From an uncultured Prevotellaceae bacterium (GTDB lineage Bacteria; Bacteroidota; Bacteroidia; Bacteroidales; Bacteroidaceae), in the NCBI GenBank assembly GCA_902776935.1, contig CACYRS010000018.1:1-42098 (forward strand): a DNA stretch of 42,098 nucleotides. Direction: 5' to 3'. Positions 8,329-16,941 of this stretch are shown piece by piece. The position numbers and the translations under genes are program-made. Below the pieces are notes generated by a model. It saw only the letters and a list, made by a program, of their open reading frames with translations, did not search any database and was not told the origin of the DNA. Position 1 is the stretch's first letter. Each line of letters begins with the position of its first letter.

Positions 8329-11300
8329 GTGAAAGTGGTAAAACATACGATAAACAGGATTGTGTGGAGTCTGATGGCTCTGTACATATCCCTTCTTATC
8401 ATCACCCACTTGCCTGCATGTCAGAGGTTTTTCGGAGGGAAAGTGGCCGATGCGATATCAGAACGCCTTGCAACGAAAGTGAATGTCGGGAGTATAGACC
8501 TAGGATTTCTTAACCGTGTGATTATCAACGATGTAACACTATACGACCAACAGAACCGAATAATGCTGCTCGCCTCACGTATGTCAGTGAAGATAAACCT
8601 TCTGGCACTTGCAGAGGGAAAGATAAGCATATCCTCAGCACAACTCTTTGGTGCTAATGGACGATTCTATAAGTCTAATGCCGACTCGAAGCCCAACTAC
8701 CAGTTTGTGCTCGACTCCCTGGCATCGAAAGATACCACAAGCACTTCCCCACTCGACCTGAGAATCAATTCGCTTATCATAAGACGCTCGAGCATACTGT
8801 ATGACCAGGTAGACATCCCAAGGACCGACGGACTCTTCAATCCCCACCATCTGAGGATAAGTAACATTAGTGCAAACATTGCTGTGAAGAGAATCACTGA
8901 AGACTCTATCGATGTGAATGTAAGACGCCTGGGACTTTCGGAGCAATCAGGTCTGGAACTTAACAATCTCACATTCCGTCTTCAGGCAGGGAAGAAGAAT
9001 GCAGAACTAAAGAACCTCTGCCTCGAGATGCCCAGCACGAAGATTGTCCTCGACACACTGAAGGCATCGTATACTATGAAGAATGACAAGCTCATTACAG
9101 AGACAATCAAGTTCCAAGGAAATTTTAAAGATTCACACATAACACTCTCAGACCTAAGATGTTTCTATAATCCACTAAAGAATTTCCAGAGGCAGATATT
9201 CCTGCAGACTGACTTCAGAGGCAATGGGTATACGACTACTATCCCAGAGTTGCATTTATGGACGGAGACAGGAGATGTGAAAATCCTTGCCAGCGGACAC
9301 TTAGACACCTCAAAAGACAAACCATCATGGAGTGCGAGAGTCAATGACCTCGCTCTGTCGGAGACCATCCTCGACTTCATGCAGAAGAACATTCCAGACA
9401 TTCCAAGAGAAATATTGAACATAGGAAACCTGCGGCTCAGAGGCAACCTCAACGGAGAATCTGACGGAGGTCTGAGTGCACAGACACTGATACAGACAGG
9501 TATAGGAAATATAGACCTGGACTTCATCATGTCAGGCACAAAGCAGTTTAATGGCAGCATCGACACAGAAGGTATAGACCTGAAACAGCTGTTGGACGAC
9601 GAACAACTGGGACTCCTCGCAGCAAGTCTGAAGCTCGACGGAGAGATAGCGTCAAAGATCCCCACAGTCAATGCTCAAGGCATGGTATCACGTCTGGAAT
9701 ACAAGGGGTATACCTTTACGAATATCGGAATCAACGGCACTTATTCTGATAAGGGAGTAGCAGGATTCCTGAAGATTGAAGACCCCAATCTGTCGGTAGA
9801 GTTAGAAGGAAACATGGCGAAGACTGGAGCCACTAACAGTATTAACATAAAGGGAATGCTGAATCGTATGGCACCTAAGGCCCTGAAGCTATCCGACAAC
9901 TGGGGCAATTCCATATTTGCTGCCAATCTGGATGCCGACCTCACGGCAAAGACAATCAACGATGCCCAAGGAGAACTGAGAATAAGTAATTTCTCGATGG
10001 TGGAAGAAGACGGCAATAAGTATAATCTCGACAATCTGTATCTCACTTCCGGCTTTGAAGATGACATGCATTATGTGACACTCGTCAGCGATTTTGCGAA
10101 GGCAGAGATCAAAGGCGAGTTTGAATACACCACCCTGCCCCAGAGCATCATCAACTTCGTGGCAACGGCATTGCCCACACTGCCAGGACTGCCTAAGGTG
10201 AAGAAAGAGTCAGGGAATAACTTCACCATGCAACTCCAAGTGTTTAAAACAGACTGGCTGCAGAAACTGTTGGGCATGAACATAAGCATTTCCAACCCTG
10301 TGACTATGAGAGCACGTATAAATGACAATACGAAAACAATCAATCTGGAAGGACTCATGCCTGATATCACATACGACGGTAGCAGATATACGAATGGAAA
10401 TATCGTCATCACAACACCTTCCGACAGTATCAAGGGAGACATTGCCCTCAATAAGATCATGGACGATGGAAGTAAGATAGACCTCTCGCTGAAAGCTGTA
10501 GCATCAGACAATAATCTCACCACATCGCTGTCGTTTAAGAATGGTGCCAGCAAAGATGATTTCAGCGGTAACCTGAATCTCGTCACCAGTCTCTATAAGA
10601 ACAATGCCAATCAGCCGGAGGCACATATCAGGGTACAGCCATCACATCTGATCCTCAACGGTGCCACATGGACTGTGGAGACATCAGATATCATTTATAA
10701 TGCCGACAAGCTATACGTAAACCAGTTTAGTATAAATAATGGTCAGCAGCACCTTATCATCGACGGAAAGGCCACAGCATCGCAAGAAGACGCCTTAACA
10801 GTGGACCTTAACGAAATGGAGGTAGCATATATCCTTGACCTCATAAACTTCCACAGTGTGGAGTTCAGCGGAAGAGCATCCGGCAGCGCTACTGTAGTAG
10901 CCCCATTCGGAGATTTCGCGATGAATGCGGATATTGTGGTTGACGACTTTAAGTTTGAAAGAGGTCACATGGGTACACTCTATGCTGAAGCATCATGGGT
11001 AAAGGAGCGCGGACAGATAGATATTGACGCTATCGCAGATGACGGACTCAACTCGAAGACATTCGTCAATGGATATGTGTCGCCCACAAACAACACCATA
11101 GACCTTCTGATAAGCGCCGACGGTACATACCTTGACTTCATGCATAACTTCACGAAGACCTTCCTCTCGTCTATAACAGGTCAAGGGCATGGTGATGTGC
11201 GTCTTGCAGGAACACTCGACAATATCAACCTCACAGGACAGCTTATCATAGATGAAGGCAAGGCTGAGGTGACAGCGCTTAACACCACATATACCCTCAC

Positions 11301-12729
11301 CAACGACACTGTGAACTTCATACCCGACGAGATAGAGCTGCACCAGATGGCAGTATACGATGCCGACGGAAACAAAGGGACACTGAGCGGAGGCATACAC
11401 CATAAGCATCTTACGAGCATGACCTACGACCTCTTTGTAGAGGCAGACAATCTTCTGGCTTACGACTTCAGGGATTTCGGAGAGTCATCGTTCTATGGAA
11501 CGGTATATGCCTCGGGCGATGTGGCTATTCATGGACGTTCCGGTGAGGTGGTTATTGACTGTAACGTCACCCCGCAGAAGAACACCATATTCGTGTATAA
11601 TGCATCATCTCCTGATGCCATCAGTAACCAGGAGTTTATCCAGTGGGGCTCCGGCACTTTGAAGAATAACGGTAAGCTGCAGCCTCAACTCACAAAAACG
11701 ACACCTGATGAGGTTATCATTCCCACGGACATATATATCAACTTCCTTGTGAACTGCACCCCCGATGCCACTATGAGGATACTGATGGACGCGAATACCA
11801 ACGACTATATCACCCTCAATGGCGAAGGTACCATAAGAGCCACATTCCATAATAAAGGACCCTTTAATATGTTCGGCACATATACCGTAGATCAAGGCAC
11901 TTACGGCATCACCATTCAGAATATCATCAAGAAGAACTTCACCTTCAATCGTGGAGGAACAATCGTGTTTGGAGGCGATCCGTATAATGCAGCACTCAAC
12001 CTGCAGGCGGTCTATACTGTGAATGGTGTCTCACTGTCAGACCTTAACATCGGCAACAGCTTCGCATCGAACACTATACGTGTGAACTGTCTGATGAATA
12101 TCGGAGGAATGCCAAATTCGCCACAGGTGGACTTCGACCTTGAGATGCCTACAGTGAATGCTGATGAACAGCAGATGATACGATCCATTATCAATGGTCA
12201 GCAGGAGATGAACCAGCAGGTACTCTATCTCCTTGGTATCGGACGGTTCTATAATCAGGGACAGAATAATTCCGGTACTGATCAGTCAGACCGCACTACC
12301 CTGGCTATGCAGAGTTTCCTCTCAGGAACCCTCTCAACGCAGATAAACACCCTTTTGAGTTCTGTTATCAAAAACGACAATTGGAACTTCGGAGCAAACA
12401 TCTCTACAGGAAGTGAAGGATGGCATAATGCGGAGTATGAAGGACTCATCAGCGGAAGGATGCTTAATAACCGTCTGCTTCTGAATGGACAATTCGGTTA
12501 TCGCGACAATGCACGACAGGCGACACCATCGTTCATTGGCGACTTCGACCTTCAGTATCTGCTCTTCCCCAATGGAAACCTCGCACTGAAGGTCTATAAT
12601 CAGACTAACGACAGATACTTCACGAAGTCATCGCTGAACACTCAGGGTATCGGCATTATCATGAAAAAAGACTTCAACGGTCTGAAGGATCTCTTCTCAA
12701 CGAAGAAAAAGAAAAAGAAGAAAGAATAA
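8329..12729 (+). CDS. tamB: TamB-type translocation/assembly module protein (DUF490)
   Basis: A 1466-residue protein with an N-terminal membrane anchor (residues ~11-30), a long AsmA-like beta-rich body and a C-terminal TamB/DUF490 domain (roughly residues 1050-1450). That domain includes the GTYTVDQGTYGITIQNIIKK and YNAALNLQAVYTV strands and the FLSGTLSTQINTLLSS region. In this superfamily the body forms an elongated groove across the periplasm linked to outer-membrane assembly or lipid transport. The start is GTG; a second in-frame GTG lies two codons on. The protein ends with a run of lysines (STKKKKKKKE). Its stop abuts that of the convergent glucosaminidase gene with no spacer. Confidence 0.88.
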   Translation: MKVVKHTINRIVWSLMALYISLLIITHLPACQRFFGGKVADAISERLATKVNVGSIDLGFLNRVIINDVTLYDQQNRIMLLASRMSVKINLLALAEGKISISSAQLFGANGRFYKSNADSKPNYQFVLDSLASKDTTSTSPLDLRINSLIIRRSSILYDQVDIPRTDGLFNPHHLRISNISANIAVKRITEDSIDVNVRRLGLSEQSGLELNNLTFRLQAGKKNAELKNLCLEMPSTKIVLDTLKASYTMKNDKLITETIKFQGNFKDSHITLSDLRCFYNPLKNFQRQIFLQTDFRGNGYTTTIPELHLWTETGDVKILASGHLDTSKDKPSWSARVNDLALSETILDFMQKNIPDIPREILNIGNLRLRGNLNGESDGGLSAQTLIQTGIGNIDLDFIMSGTKQFNGSIDTEGIDLKQLLDDEQLGLLAASLKLDGEIASKIPTVNAQGMVSRLEYKGYTFTNIGINGTYSDKGVAGFLKIEDPNLSVELEGNMAKTGATNSINIKGMLNRMAPKALKLSDNWGNSIFAANLDADLTAKTINDAQGELRISNFSMVEEDGNKYNLDNLYLTSGFEDDMHYVTLVSDFAKAEIKGEFEYTTLPQSIINFVATALPTLPGLPKVKKESGNNFTMQLQVFKTDWLQKLLGMNISISNPVTMRARINDNTKTINLEGLMPDITYDGSRYTNGNIVITTPSDSIKGDIALNKIMDDGSKIDLSLKAVASDNNLTTSLSFKNGASKDDFSGNLNLVTSLYKNNANQPEAHIRVQPSHLILNGATWTVETSDIIYNADKLYVNQFSINNGQQHLIIDGKATASQEDALTVDLNEMEVAYILDLINFHSVEFSGRASGSATVVAPFGDFAMNADIVVDDFKFERGHMGTLYAEASWVKERGQIDIDAIADDGLNSKTFVNGYVSPTNNTIDLLISADGTYLDFMHNFTKTFLSSITGQGHGDVRLAGTLDNINLTGQLIIDEGKAEVTALNTTYTLTNDTVNFIPDEIELHQMAVYDADGNKGTLSGGIHHKHLTSMTYDLFVEADNLLAYDFRDFGESSFYGTVYASGDVAIHGRSGEVVIDCNVTPQKNTIFVYNASSPDAISNQEFIQWGSGTLKNNGKLQPQLTKTTPDEVIIPTDIYINFLVNCTPDATMRILMDANTNDYITLNGEGTIRATFHNKGPFNMFGTYTVDQGTYGITIQNIIKKNFTFNRGGTIVFGGDPYNAALNLQAVYTVNGVSLSDLNIGNSFASNTIRVNCLMNIGGMPNSPQVDFDLEMPTVNADEQQMIRSIINGQQEMNQQVLYLLGIGRFYNQGQNNSGTDQSDRTTLAMQSFLSGTLSTQINTLLSSVIKNDNWNFGANISTGSEGWHNAEYEGLISGRMLNNRLLLNGQFGYRDNARQATPSFIGDFDLQYLLFPNGNLALKVYNQTNDRYFTKSSLNTQGIGIIMKKDFNGLKDLFSTKKKKKKKE

Positions 12730-13653
12730 TCATCTTAGCCTCAGGCCGTCACCAACTTGGATGATATGATCAGGATTCAGACCATTCATCTTATAGAGAC
12801 TCTTAAGGCGGATGCCATATTTCTGGGCTATAGAGTACAACGATTCGCCAGCACGCACATAATGCAGACGACCCTTATAATCCTTTGGAGCCTTCTTCTG
12901 TTTCTTCTTCAGCCATACTATCTCGCCCTCTTCCAGCTGGTCACGCTTGTCGCGCTCATTATATTTGGCAATCTTCTTATAGCTGATACCTATCTCCTGA
13001 CCTATAGATTCAAAACTATCTCCCCTACGGGCAATAAGGTAATAGTTCTTATTGAATATCTTTATCGGATGCAGGGCTGCACTGCTGACACCATGATCTT
13101 TGGTATGTTCAAGCATAAACTTATCATACCCCTTGGCTGTATCATACTGGTAGAGTTTGTAGAACTGGATAAGCTCTATCAGTTTATTGGCATACTGAGG
13201 ATTAGTAGCATATCCGGCAGCTTTAAGCCCCTTTGCCCAACCCCTATAGTCAGTGATCTCCAGATCAAAGAGCGATGCATATCTCTTTCCGCTAGCCAGG
13301 AATCGGGAGTGATCCTCATACGACTGGAAAGCGGAGCTATATGCTCTGAAACACTCATTGTTTGCATCATCATCCTCATATATCTTTCTACCTTCCCATC
13401 CGTTACACTTTATTCCGAAGTGGTTATTACCCTGCACGGCAAGACGACTCTGACCAGCACCACTCTCAAAGAGTCCCTGAGCAAGAGTTATCGAGGCTGG
13501 TATCTTCCAACGTTTCATCTGTTCGATGGCAATATCCTTATACTGGTCGATATACTGCTGGTATTTCTGGTTCCACCGCATCTGGGCAGTAGAACATACT
13601 GTCACCAAAAGACAGCCTACAATTGTCAATACTGTTTTCTTCATATCTTTCAT
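12730..13653 (-). CDS. Secreted GH73-type endo-beta-N-acetylglucosaminidase with two LysM repeats
   Basis: A 307-residue peptidoglycan hydrolase. Signal peptide residues ~4-24 end near CSTAQ. The glucosaminidase domain spans residues ~33-185; the probable catalytic Glu63 sits in LAQGLFESGAG, and NNHFGIKC is a family motif. Two LysM modules follow: YYLIARRGDSFESIGQEIGI and LHYVRAGESLYSIAQKYGIR, which bind peptidoglycan. The start may be ATG 13653 or ATG 13644. The -7 box at 13659-13666 would give a very short leader, so 13644 is possible. Confidence 0.9.
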   Translation of the reverse strand: MKDMKKTVLTIVGCLLVTVCSTAQMRWNQKYQQYIDQYKDIAIEQMKRWKIPASITLAQGLFESGAGQSRLAVQGNNHFGIKCNGWEGRKIYEDDDANNECFRAYSSAFQSYEDHSRFLASGKRYASLFDLEITDYRGWAKGLKAAGYATNPQYANKLIELIQFYKLYQYDTAKGYDKFMLEHTKDHGVSSAALHPIKIFNKNYYLIARRGDSFESIGQEIGISYKKIAKYNERDKRDQLEEGEIVWLKKKQKKAPKDYKGRLHYVRAGESLYSIAQKYGIRLKSLYKMNGLNPDHIIQVGDGLRLR

Positions 13654-13658
13654 GACTG

Positions 13659-13666
13659 CAAAATTA
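13659..13666 (-). promoter_or_regulatory. Promoter of the glucosaminidase gene (-7 box)
   Basis: TAATTTTG on the minus strand ends six bases before ATG 13653. Transcription would start at or just before that ATG, giving a leaderless or nearly leaderless mRNA, or a roughly 10-base leader if translation starts at 13644. Confidence 0.55.
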
Positions 13667-13710
13667 ACATTTATTTTCCAATAAAATAATGTTTATTGAA
13701 AAAAAAGTAG

Positions 13711-13718
13711 TATTTTTG
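13711..13718 (+). promoter_or_regulatory. Promoter of cdd (-7 box)
   Basis: TATTTTTG fits TAnnTTTG and lies 19 bases before the cdd ATG. No clear -33 box was found. Confidence 0.5.
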
Positions 13719-13737
13719 CAGAAAATATTACCTATCT

Positions 13738-14211
13738 ATGCAAGAACTTGAACTAAAATCCCTAGTAAAGGTCTGTCAGATGGATGAACTTACATCTGAC
13801 GAGAAGCATATTGTTGAGATGGCTATCGATGCCACAAACCGTAGTTATGCCCCCTATTCAAAGTTTCATGTAGGAGCAGCAGTAAAGCTTGACAACGGTG
13901 TAGAGTTGGCAGGCTGTAACCAGGAGAATGCTGCTTATCCCTCAGGCCTATGTGCAGAGCGTACAGCTCTCTTCTATGCAGGAGCACAGTATCCTGAGGT
14001 CGGTGTCAGTATTTTGGCGATAGCAGCCAGAGGCACAGACGGAGAACTAACAGAAGAGCCCACAGGTCCCTGCGGATCTTGTCGTCAGGTAATCATAGAG
14101 AGTGAGACACGTGCAGGTCATCCGATTCGCATCTTGCTCTATGGCCGTAAGTACGTATACGTGATCGAGGGCATACGTCCGCTGATGCCACTCACATTCT
14201 CAGAGTTCTAG
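13738..14211 (+). CDS. cdd: Cytidine deaminase
   Basis: A 157-residue cytosolic enzyme of pyrimidine salvage that deaminates cytidine or deoxycytidine to uridine or deoxyuridine. The zinc and catalytic motif GLCAERTA (Cys ligand, Glu proton shuttle) and the second zinc motif PCGSCRQV are present. Together with the short length this marks the tetrameric, three-cysteine class. The substrate loop YAPYSKFHVGAAV is also clear. Its TAG stop shares a CTAG palindrome with the stop of the convergent lipoprotein gene. Confidence 0.95.
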   Translation: MQELELKSLVKVCQMDELTSDEKHIVEMAIDATNRSYAPYSKFHVGAAVKLDNGVELAGCNQENAAYPSGLCAERTALFYAGAQYPEVGVSILAIAARGTDGELTEEPTGPCGSCRQVIIESETRAGHPIRILLYGRKYVYVIEGIRPLMPLTFSEF

Positions 14212-15551
14212 TAATAGCAGCCTAAGCCTTTGGCGGTAGAAAGAGAATCGAGGTGGAAATCGTAATATAGATTTTGCTCGTCGATGACAAGGAAATGGTT
14301 CTTTCCTTGTATAGAGTCTTTAGGCGTTTCCCAGATGATATTTTTGAAACGGACACTGTCGGCAGTCGTAACTTTTGGTGTTCGCAGAAGAGTGTTTGAG
14401 AAACGATACTCGAATGCGGCAACAGTATCCCTTACACCACCCAAAAGTACGTCATCCTTATAACCTGTAATAATCGACGCGCTGCAATTAAGACGCATAA
14501 GTGGGATGTCGGATGTGCCGTTGAAGTTCGTAAAACTCAGGGCTACACCGCTCTCTGCAGTAAAAGGATAGAACTGCGCCAGTGTGCAGTGAGTGATATC
14601 TGCCACACCACCAATAATCGATACACAATCGCCAAGAGTGTTGGTAAACTGACAGTCTTCCAAAGATATCGAAGAGTTTACTGCCTTCAGACCATATCCC
14701 ATAGCATTGTGAACAATACTGCTTTTCATCGCAAGACGAACCTTTGTAGTATCAAGAGCTGCAGAGTCGAGCACGATCGCATTACAGGCATTACGTATCT
14801 CTGAGTTTTTAATGATTCCATTAAGTGCAGACTTATAAAAATGAATCCCACTCCACTGTCCGCTTACACGATCGTAAGGCAGATTAGAGAACATACGGTC
14901 TAATCTGTCGCCACGTAACAGGCAGTTATCGATGTAAAGATCTCCGTAAACTTCAATACCGGACTTATCGTGAAAGAAAAGTGTGATGTTTCGGAGGGTA
15001 AGACTTGCACCCTCAGGAATAGTCATATTACCATATATAATAATAGGTGTAGACGACTCTATTAGTTGTTTACCTTCTATAACAGGATCATACAGTTTTT
15101 CGGCATTCCATGTCCAAGCACGAAGATTCACTTTCTGTTGCTGACCGCTCTCAAGGATAAAAACAAGGTCATCCTCTATTAACTGAGGCTCTGACTGTGA
15201 TGTCATTGGTGATGTAAGTTCTACAAACACAAGAATGCTGTCGTTACGACGTATCTCGATATCGCTCACCTGAGAACCAAGACTATTATCGAGATAAGAA
15301 CCATCTACATTCACTCGAAACCCAGTCTGATTTCTGCGATTAAGATGTACATCGGTAATTCGCAAGCCTTCATCATTGTTGTTATGCACCCAGAAGGTGT
15401 AAGTAGACGAAGGGGTACGCGAGAATACTGTGTCGATACTGATGGTATCTGCAGAGAAAGACAAACGAAGACTACTGCTTGTACTGAAACTGTCATCATC
15501 AGCACAAGCTACCATCAGAAATACTATGAGGATATAAAAAATCCGTTTCAT
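14208..15551 (-). CDS. Lipoprotein with parallel beta-helix-like repeats, function unknown
   Basis: A 447-residue predicted lipoprotein. It begins MKRIFYILIVFLMVACADDD with lipobox Leu-Met-Val-Ala-Cys, which fixes ATG 15551 as the start. The C-terminal half has rung-like stretches (GASLTLRNITLFFHDKSG, GDLYIDNCLLRG, VNSSISLEDCQFTN) suggesting a right-handed beta-helix as in pectate-lyase-like proteins. I recognise no catalytic signature and assign no function. It lies 40 bases downstream of the rubrerythrin gene, but a terminator hairpin covers its start codon. Its stop overlaps the cdd stop by four bases. Confidence 0.75.
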   Translation of the reverse strand: MKRIFYILIVFLMVACADDDSFSTSSSLRLSFSADTISIDTVFSRTPSSTYTFWVHNNNDEGLRITDVHLNRRNQTGFRVNVDGSYLDNSLGSQVSDIEIRRNDSILVFVELTSPMTSQSEPQLIEDDLVFILESGQQQKVNLRAWTWNAEKLYDPVIEGKQLIESSTPIIIYGNMTIPEGASLTLRNITLFFHDKSGIEVYGDLYIDNCLLRGDRLDRMFSNLPYDRVSGQWSGIHFYKSALNGIIKNSEIRNACNAIVLDSAALDTTKVRLAMKSSIVHNAMGYGLKAVNSSISLEDCQFTNTLGDCVSIIGGVADITHCTLAQFYPFTAESGVALSFTNFNGTSDIPLMRLNCSASIITGYKDDVLLGGVRDTVAAFEYRFSNTLLRTPKVTTADSVRFKNIIWETPKDSIQGKNHFLVIDEQNLYYDFHLDSLSTAKGLGCYY

Positions 15552-15570
15552 ACTATGTACAAAACGGATT
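15536..15570 (-). terminator. Terminator-like hairpin overlapping the lipoprotein start codon
   Basis: On the minus strand AATCCGTTT (15570-15562) and AAACGGATT (15548-15540) pair around a 13-base loop, followed by a short T run. It lies 22 bases after the rubrerythrin stop and looks like its terminator. The lipoprotein ATG (15551-15549) is in the loop, and codons 2-4 form the 3' arm. It could limit read-through or hide the start codon. Confidence 0.7.
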
Positions 15571-15591
15571 ATTCTCGGATTTATTGTATCC

Positions 15592-16149
15592 TTACTTTCC
15601 AAAGTAACGCTTCAGCAGTCCTGCGAAGCCTGCGCCATGGCGAGCCTCGTCCTTTGCAGCCTCATGCACCATGTCGTGGATGGCATCAAAGCCCATAGCC
15701 TTGGCCTGCTTGGCCAACTCGAACTTGTCGGCACATGCACCATGCTCAGCAGCGGCACGCTTCTCCAGATTGGTCTTGGTGTCGAACACCACCTCACCAA
15801 GCAGCTCAGCAAACTGTGCTGCATGTACAGCCTCTTCCATACCATAGCGCTTAAAGGCCTCGGCAATTTCGGGATAGCCCTCTCGGTCAGCCTGACGGGC
15901 CATAGCCAGATACATGCCAACCTCGCCGCACTCGCCACGATAGTTGTTACGCAACTCCTCAATCATCTCCTCAGGGACGCCCTCAATCTTACCATCGCCA
16001 ATCTTATGAACAGTTGCATAAGTAACGTCACCTGTATCCTGGAGTTCAGAGAACTTTGAAGCAGGAGCCTTACATACTGGACACTTCTCTGGAGCTGCAT
16101 CGCCTTCATAGATATATCCACAAACGGCGCAAATAAATTTTTTCTTCAT
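15592..16149 (-). CDS. rbr: Rubrerythrin with N-terminal rubredoxin domain (reverse rubrerythrin)
   Basis: A 185-residue cytosolic non-haem iron protein, probably an NADH-dependent peroxide reductase. The rubredoxin-like centre comes first: Cys7, Cys10, Cys23 and Cys26 (CAVC, CPVC). A ferritin-like four-helix diiron domain follows, with [37 protein letters not shown] and [14 protein letters not shown] supplying the Glu and His ligands. Classic rubrerythrins have the opposite domain order. It has its own promoter at 16190-16221. The role is peroxide defence in an anaerobe. Confidence 0.93.
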   Translation of the reverse strand: MKKKFICAVCGYIYEGDAAPEKCPVCKAPASKFSELQDTGDVTYATVHKIGDGKIEGVPEEMIEELRNNYRGECGEVGMYLAMARQADREGYPEIAEAFKRYGMEEAVHAAQFAELLGEVVFDTKTNLEKRAAAEHGACADKFELAKQAKAMGFDAIHDMVHEAAKDEARHGAGFAGLLKRYFGK

Positions 16150-16189
16150 AATAGCTGTATTGTTTAGTAATTAAAAAATAATTCGAGCA

Positions 16190-16221
16190 CAAAGATATGA
16201 AAAAAATAAATATCCTGCAAG
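16190..16221 (-). promoter_or_regulatory. Promoter of rbr
   Basis: The -7 box TATCTTTG (16190-16197, minus strand) is preceded by CTTG (16218-16221) across a 20-base spacer. The leader to the ATG at 16149 is about 35 bases. Confidence 0.65.
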
Positions 16222-16278
16222 TTTTTCTACTAAATTCATGCTTAATTTATACGATGTCTAAAAAGAAAAATGAAAAAG

Positions 16279-16628
16279 AAAACACTGTCTCCGTAAGCCG
16301 GGTTCTGTTTTAGCTTGTCATCTATCTACTCCATAAGTCACCTCATGGCTCTAGCGTTCTACCCTCCATCGTGCTATGCTCGGGCGGGCAACCCTAATTG
16401 ACGATGGTATACATGAACTTGCAGCCTCCAGTCGGCACAGCCCTACGATCACCCGCAGGCTGGTGGTCTCTTACACCACCTTCTCACCCTTACTCATTAC
16501 TGAGCGGTCATTCTCTTCTGCCGGCACCTACTGTCACCAATAGCTTCTACTTTCAGAAGTGGAGAGCCCTTTGCTGCCCGGACTTTCCTCTGATAAAAAA
16601 TACCAGCGACAAGCCGAAACAGTGTTTT
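16279..16628 (-). ncRNA. rnpB: RNase P RNA (type A)
   Basis: About 350 bases, the catalytic RNA that trims tRNA 5' leaders. On the minus strand the conserved block GAGGAAAGTCCGGGC lies near the 5' end and ACAGAACCCGGCTTA near the 3' end. The termini AACACTG and CAGTGTT pair to form the P1 helix. The 5' end is set by P1 and by the promoter six bases upstream. The 3' end is followed by a U-rich tract. An 81-codon open frame on the plus strand inside it is not a gene. Confidence 0.95.
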
Positions 16629-16634
16629 CGGGTG

Positions 16635-16642
16635 CAAAGGTA
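16635..16642 (-). promoter_or_regulatory. Promoter of rnpB (-7 box)
   Basis: TACCTTTG on the minus strand, six bases upstream of the RNase P RNA 5' end. The 14 bases TACCTTTGCACCCG are identical to the rplY promoter. Confidence 0.7.
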
Positions 16643-16803
16643 GACATTTTTATTGAAATAAGGTAATTATGGTTGGAAGAATTACGCGCATCGCAACATA
16701 TAATTACAATACAGCAACTAAAATGTAGTAAATCCTTAATTTTGTCAATTATTTAAGATTTGAAGTGTTAAACGCAAACAGCATTTAAATCAGTGGCTGA
16801 AGT

Positions 16804-16845
16804 GTTAAAATGGGACAAATAATCACGACAATTTGTCAGTTTAAC
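16804..16845 (+). promoter_or_regulatory. Inverted-repeat candidate operator upstream of degP
   Basis: Left arm GTTAAA...GACAAAT and right arm ATTTGTC...TTTAAC (16804-16845) are mirror images apart from a two-base length difference in the inner spacer. The right arm contains the TTTG of the degP promoter, so a bound regulator would contact RNA polymerase. The regulator is unknown. Confidence 0.5.
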
Positions 16846-16865
16846 AAAAAATGCACCTATCTTTG
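16832..16865 (+). promoter_or_regulatory. Promoter of degP
   Basis: TTTG (16832-16835), a 22-base spacer, then TATCTTTG (16858-16865). The leader to the ATG at 16942 is about 70 bases. Confidence 0.65.
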
Positions 16866-16941
16866 CACTCGAAAACAACGGACACCATTTACAGTGCTTT
16901 GTCCAGAGTTAACAAGATGTAGAATTTAAAATAATAACAAA

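Larger units (their letters stand above)
16643..16941. other. Intergenic region between rnpB and degP
   Basis: No gene is seen. It holds the rnpB promoter edge, a further TAATTTTG (16737-16744, plus), a direct repeat of TGAAGTGTTAAA (16761-16772 and 16798-16809), a 42-base inverted repeat and the main degP promoter. Confidence 0.7.

Noticed and set aside
12757-13689. 310-codon plus-strand open frame with hydrophobic stretches
   Set aside because: It is antisense to the glucosaminidase/LysM gene and runs through that gene's promoter; it shows no recognisable membrane protein family.
16398-16643. 81-codon plus-strand open frame
   Set aside because: It lies inside the RNase P RNA gene and across its promoter; conserved RNA blocks explain the sequence.
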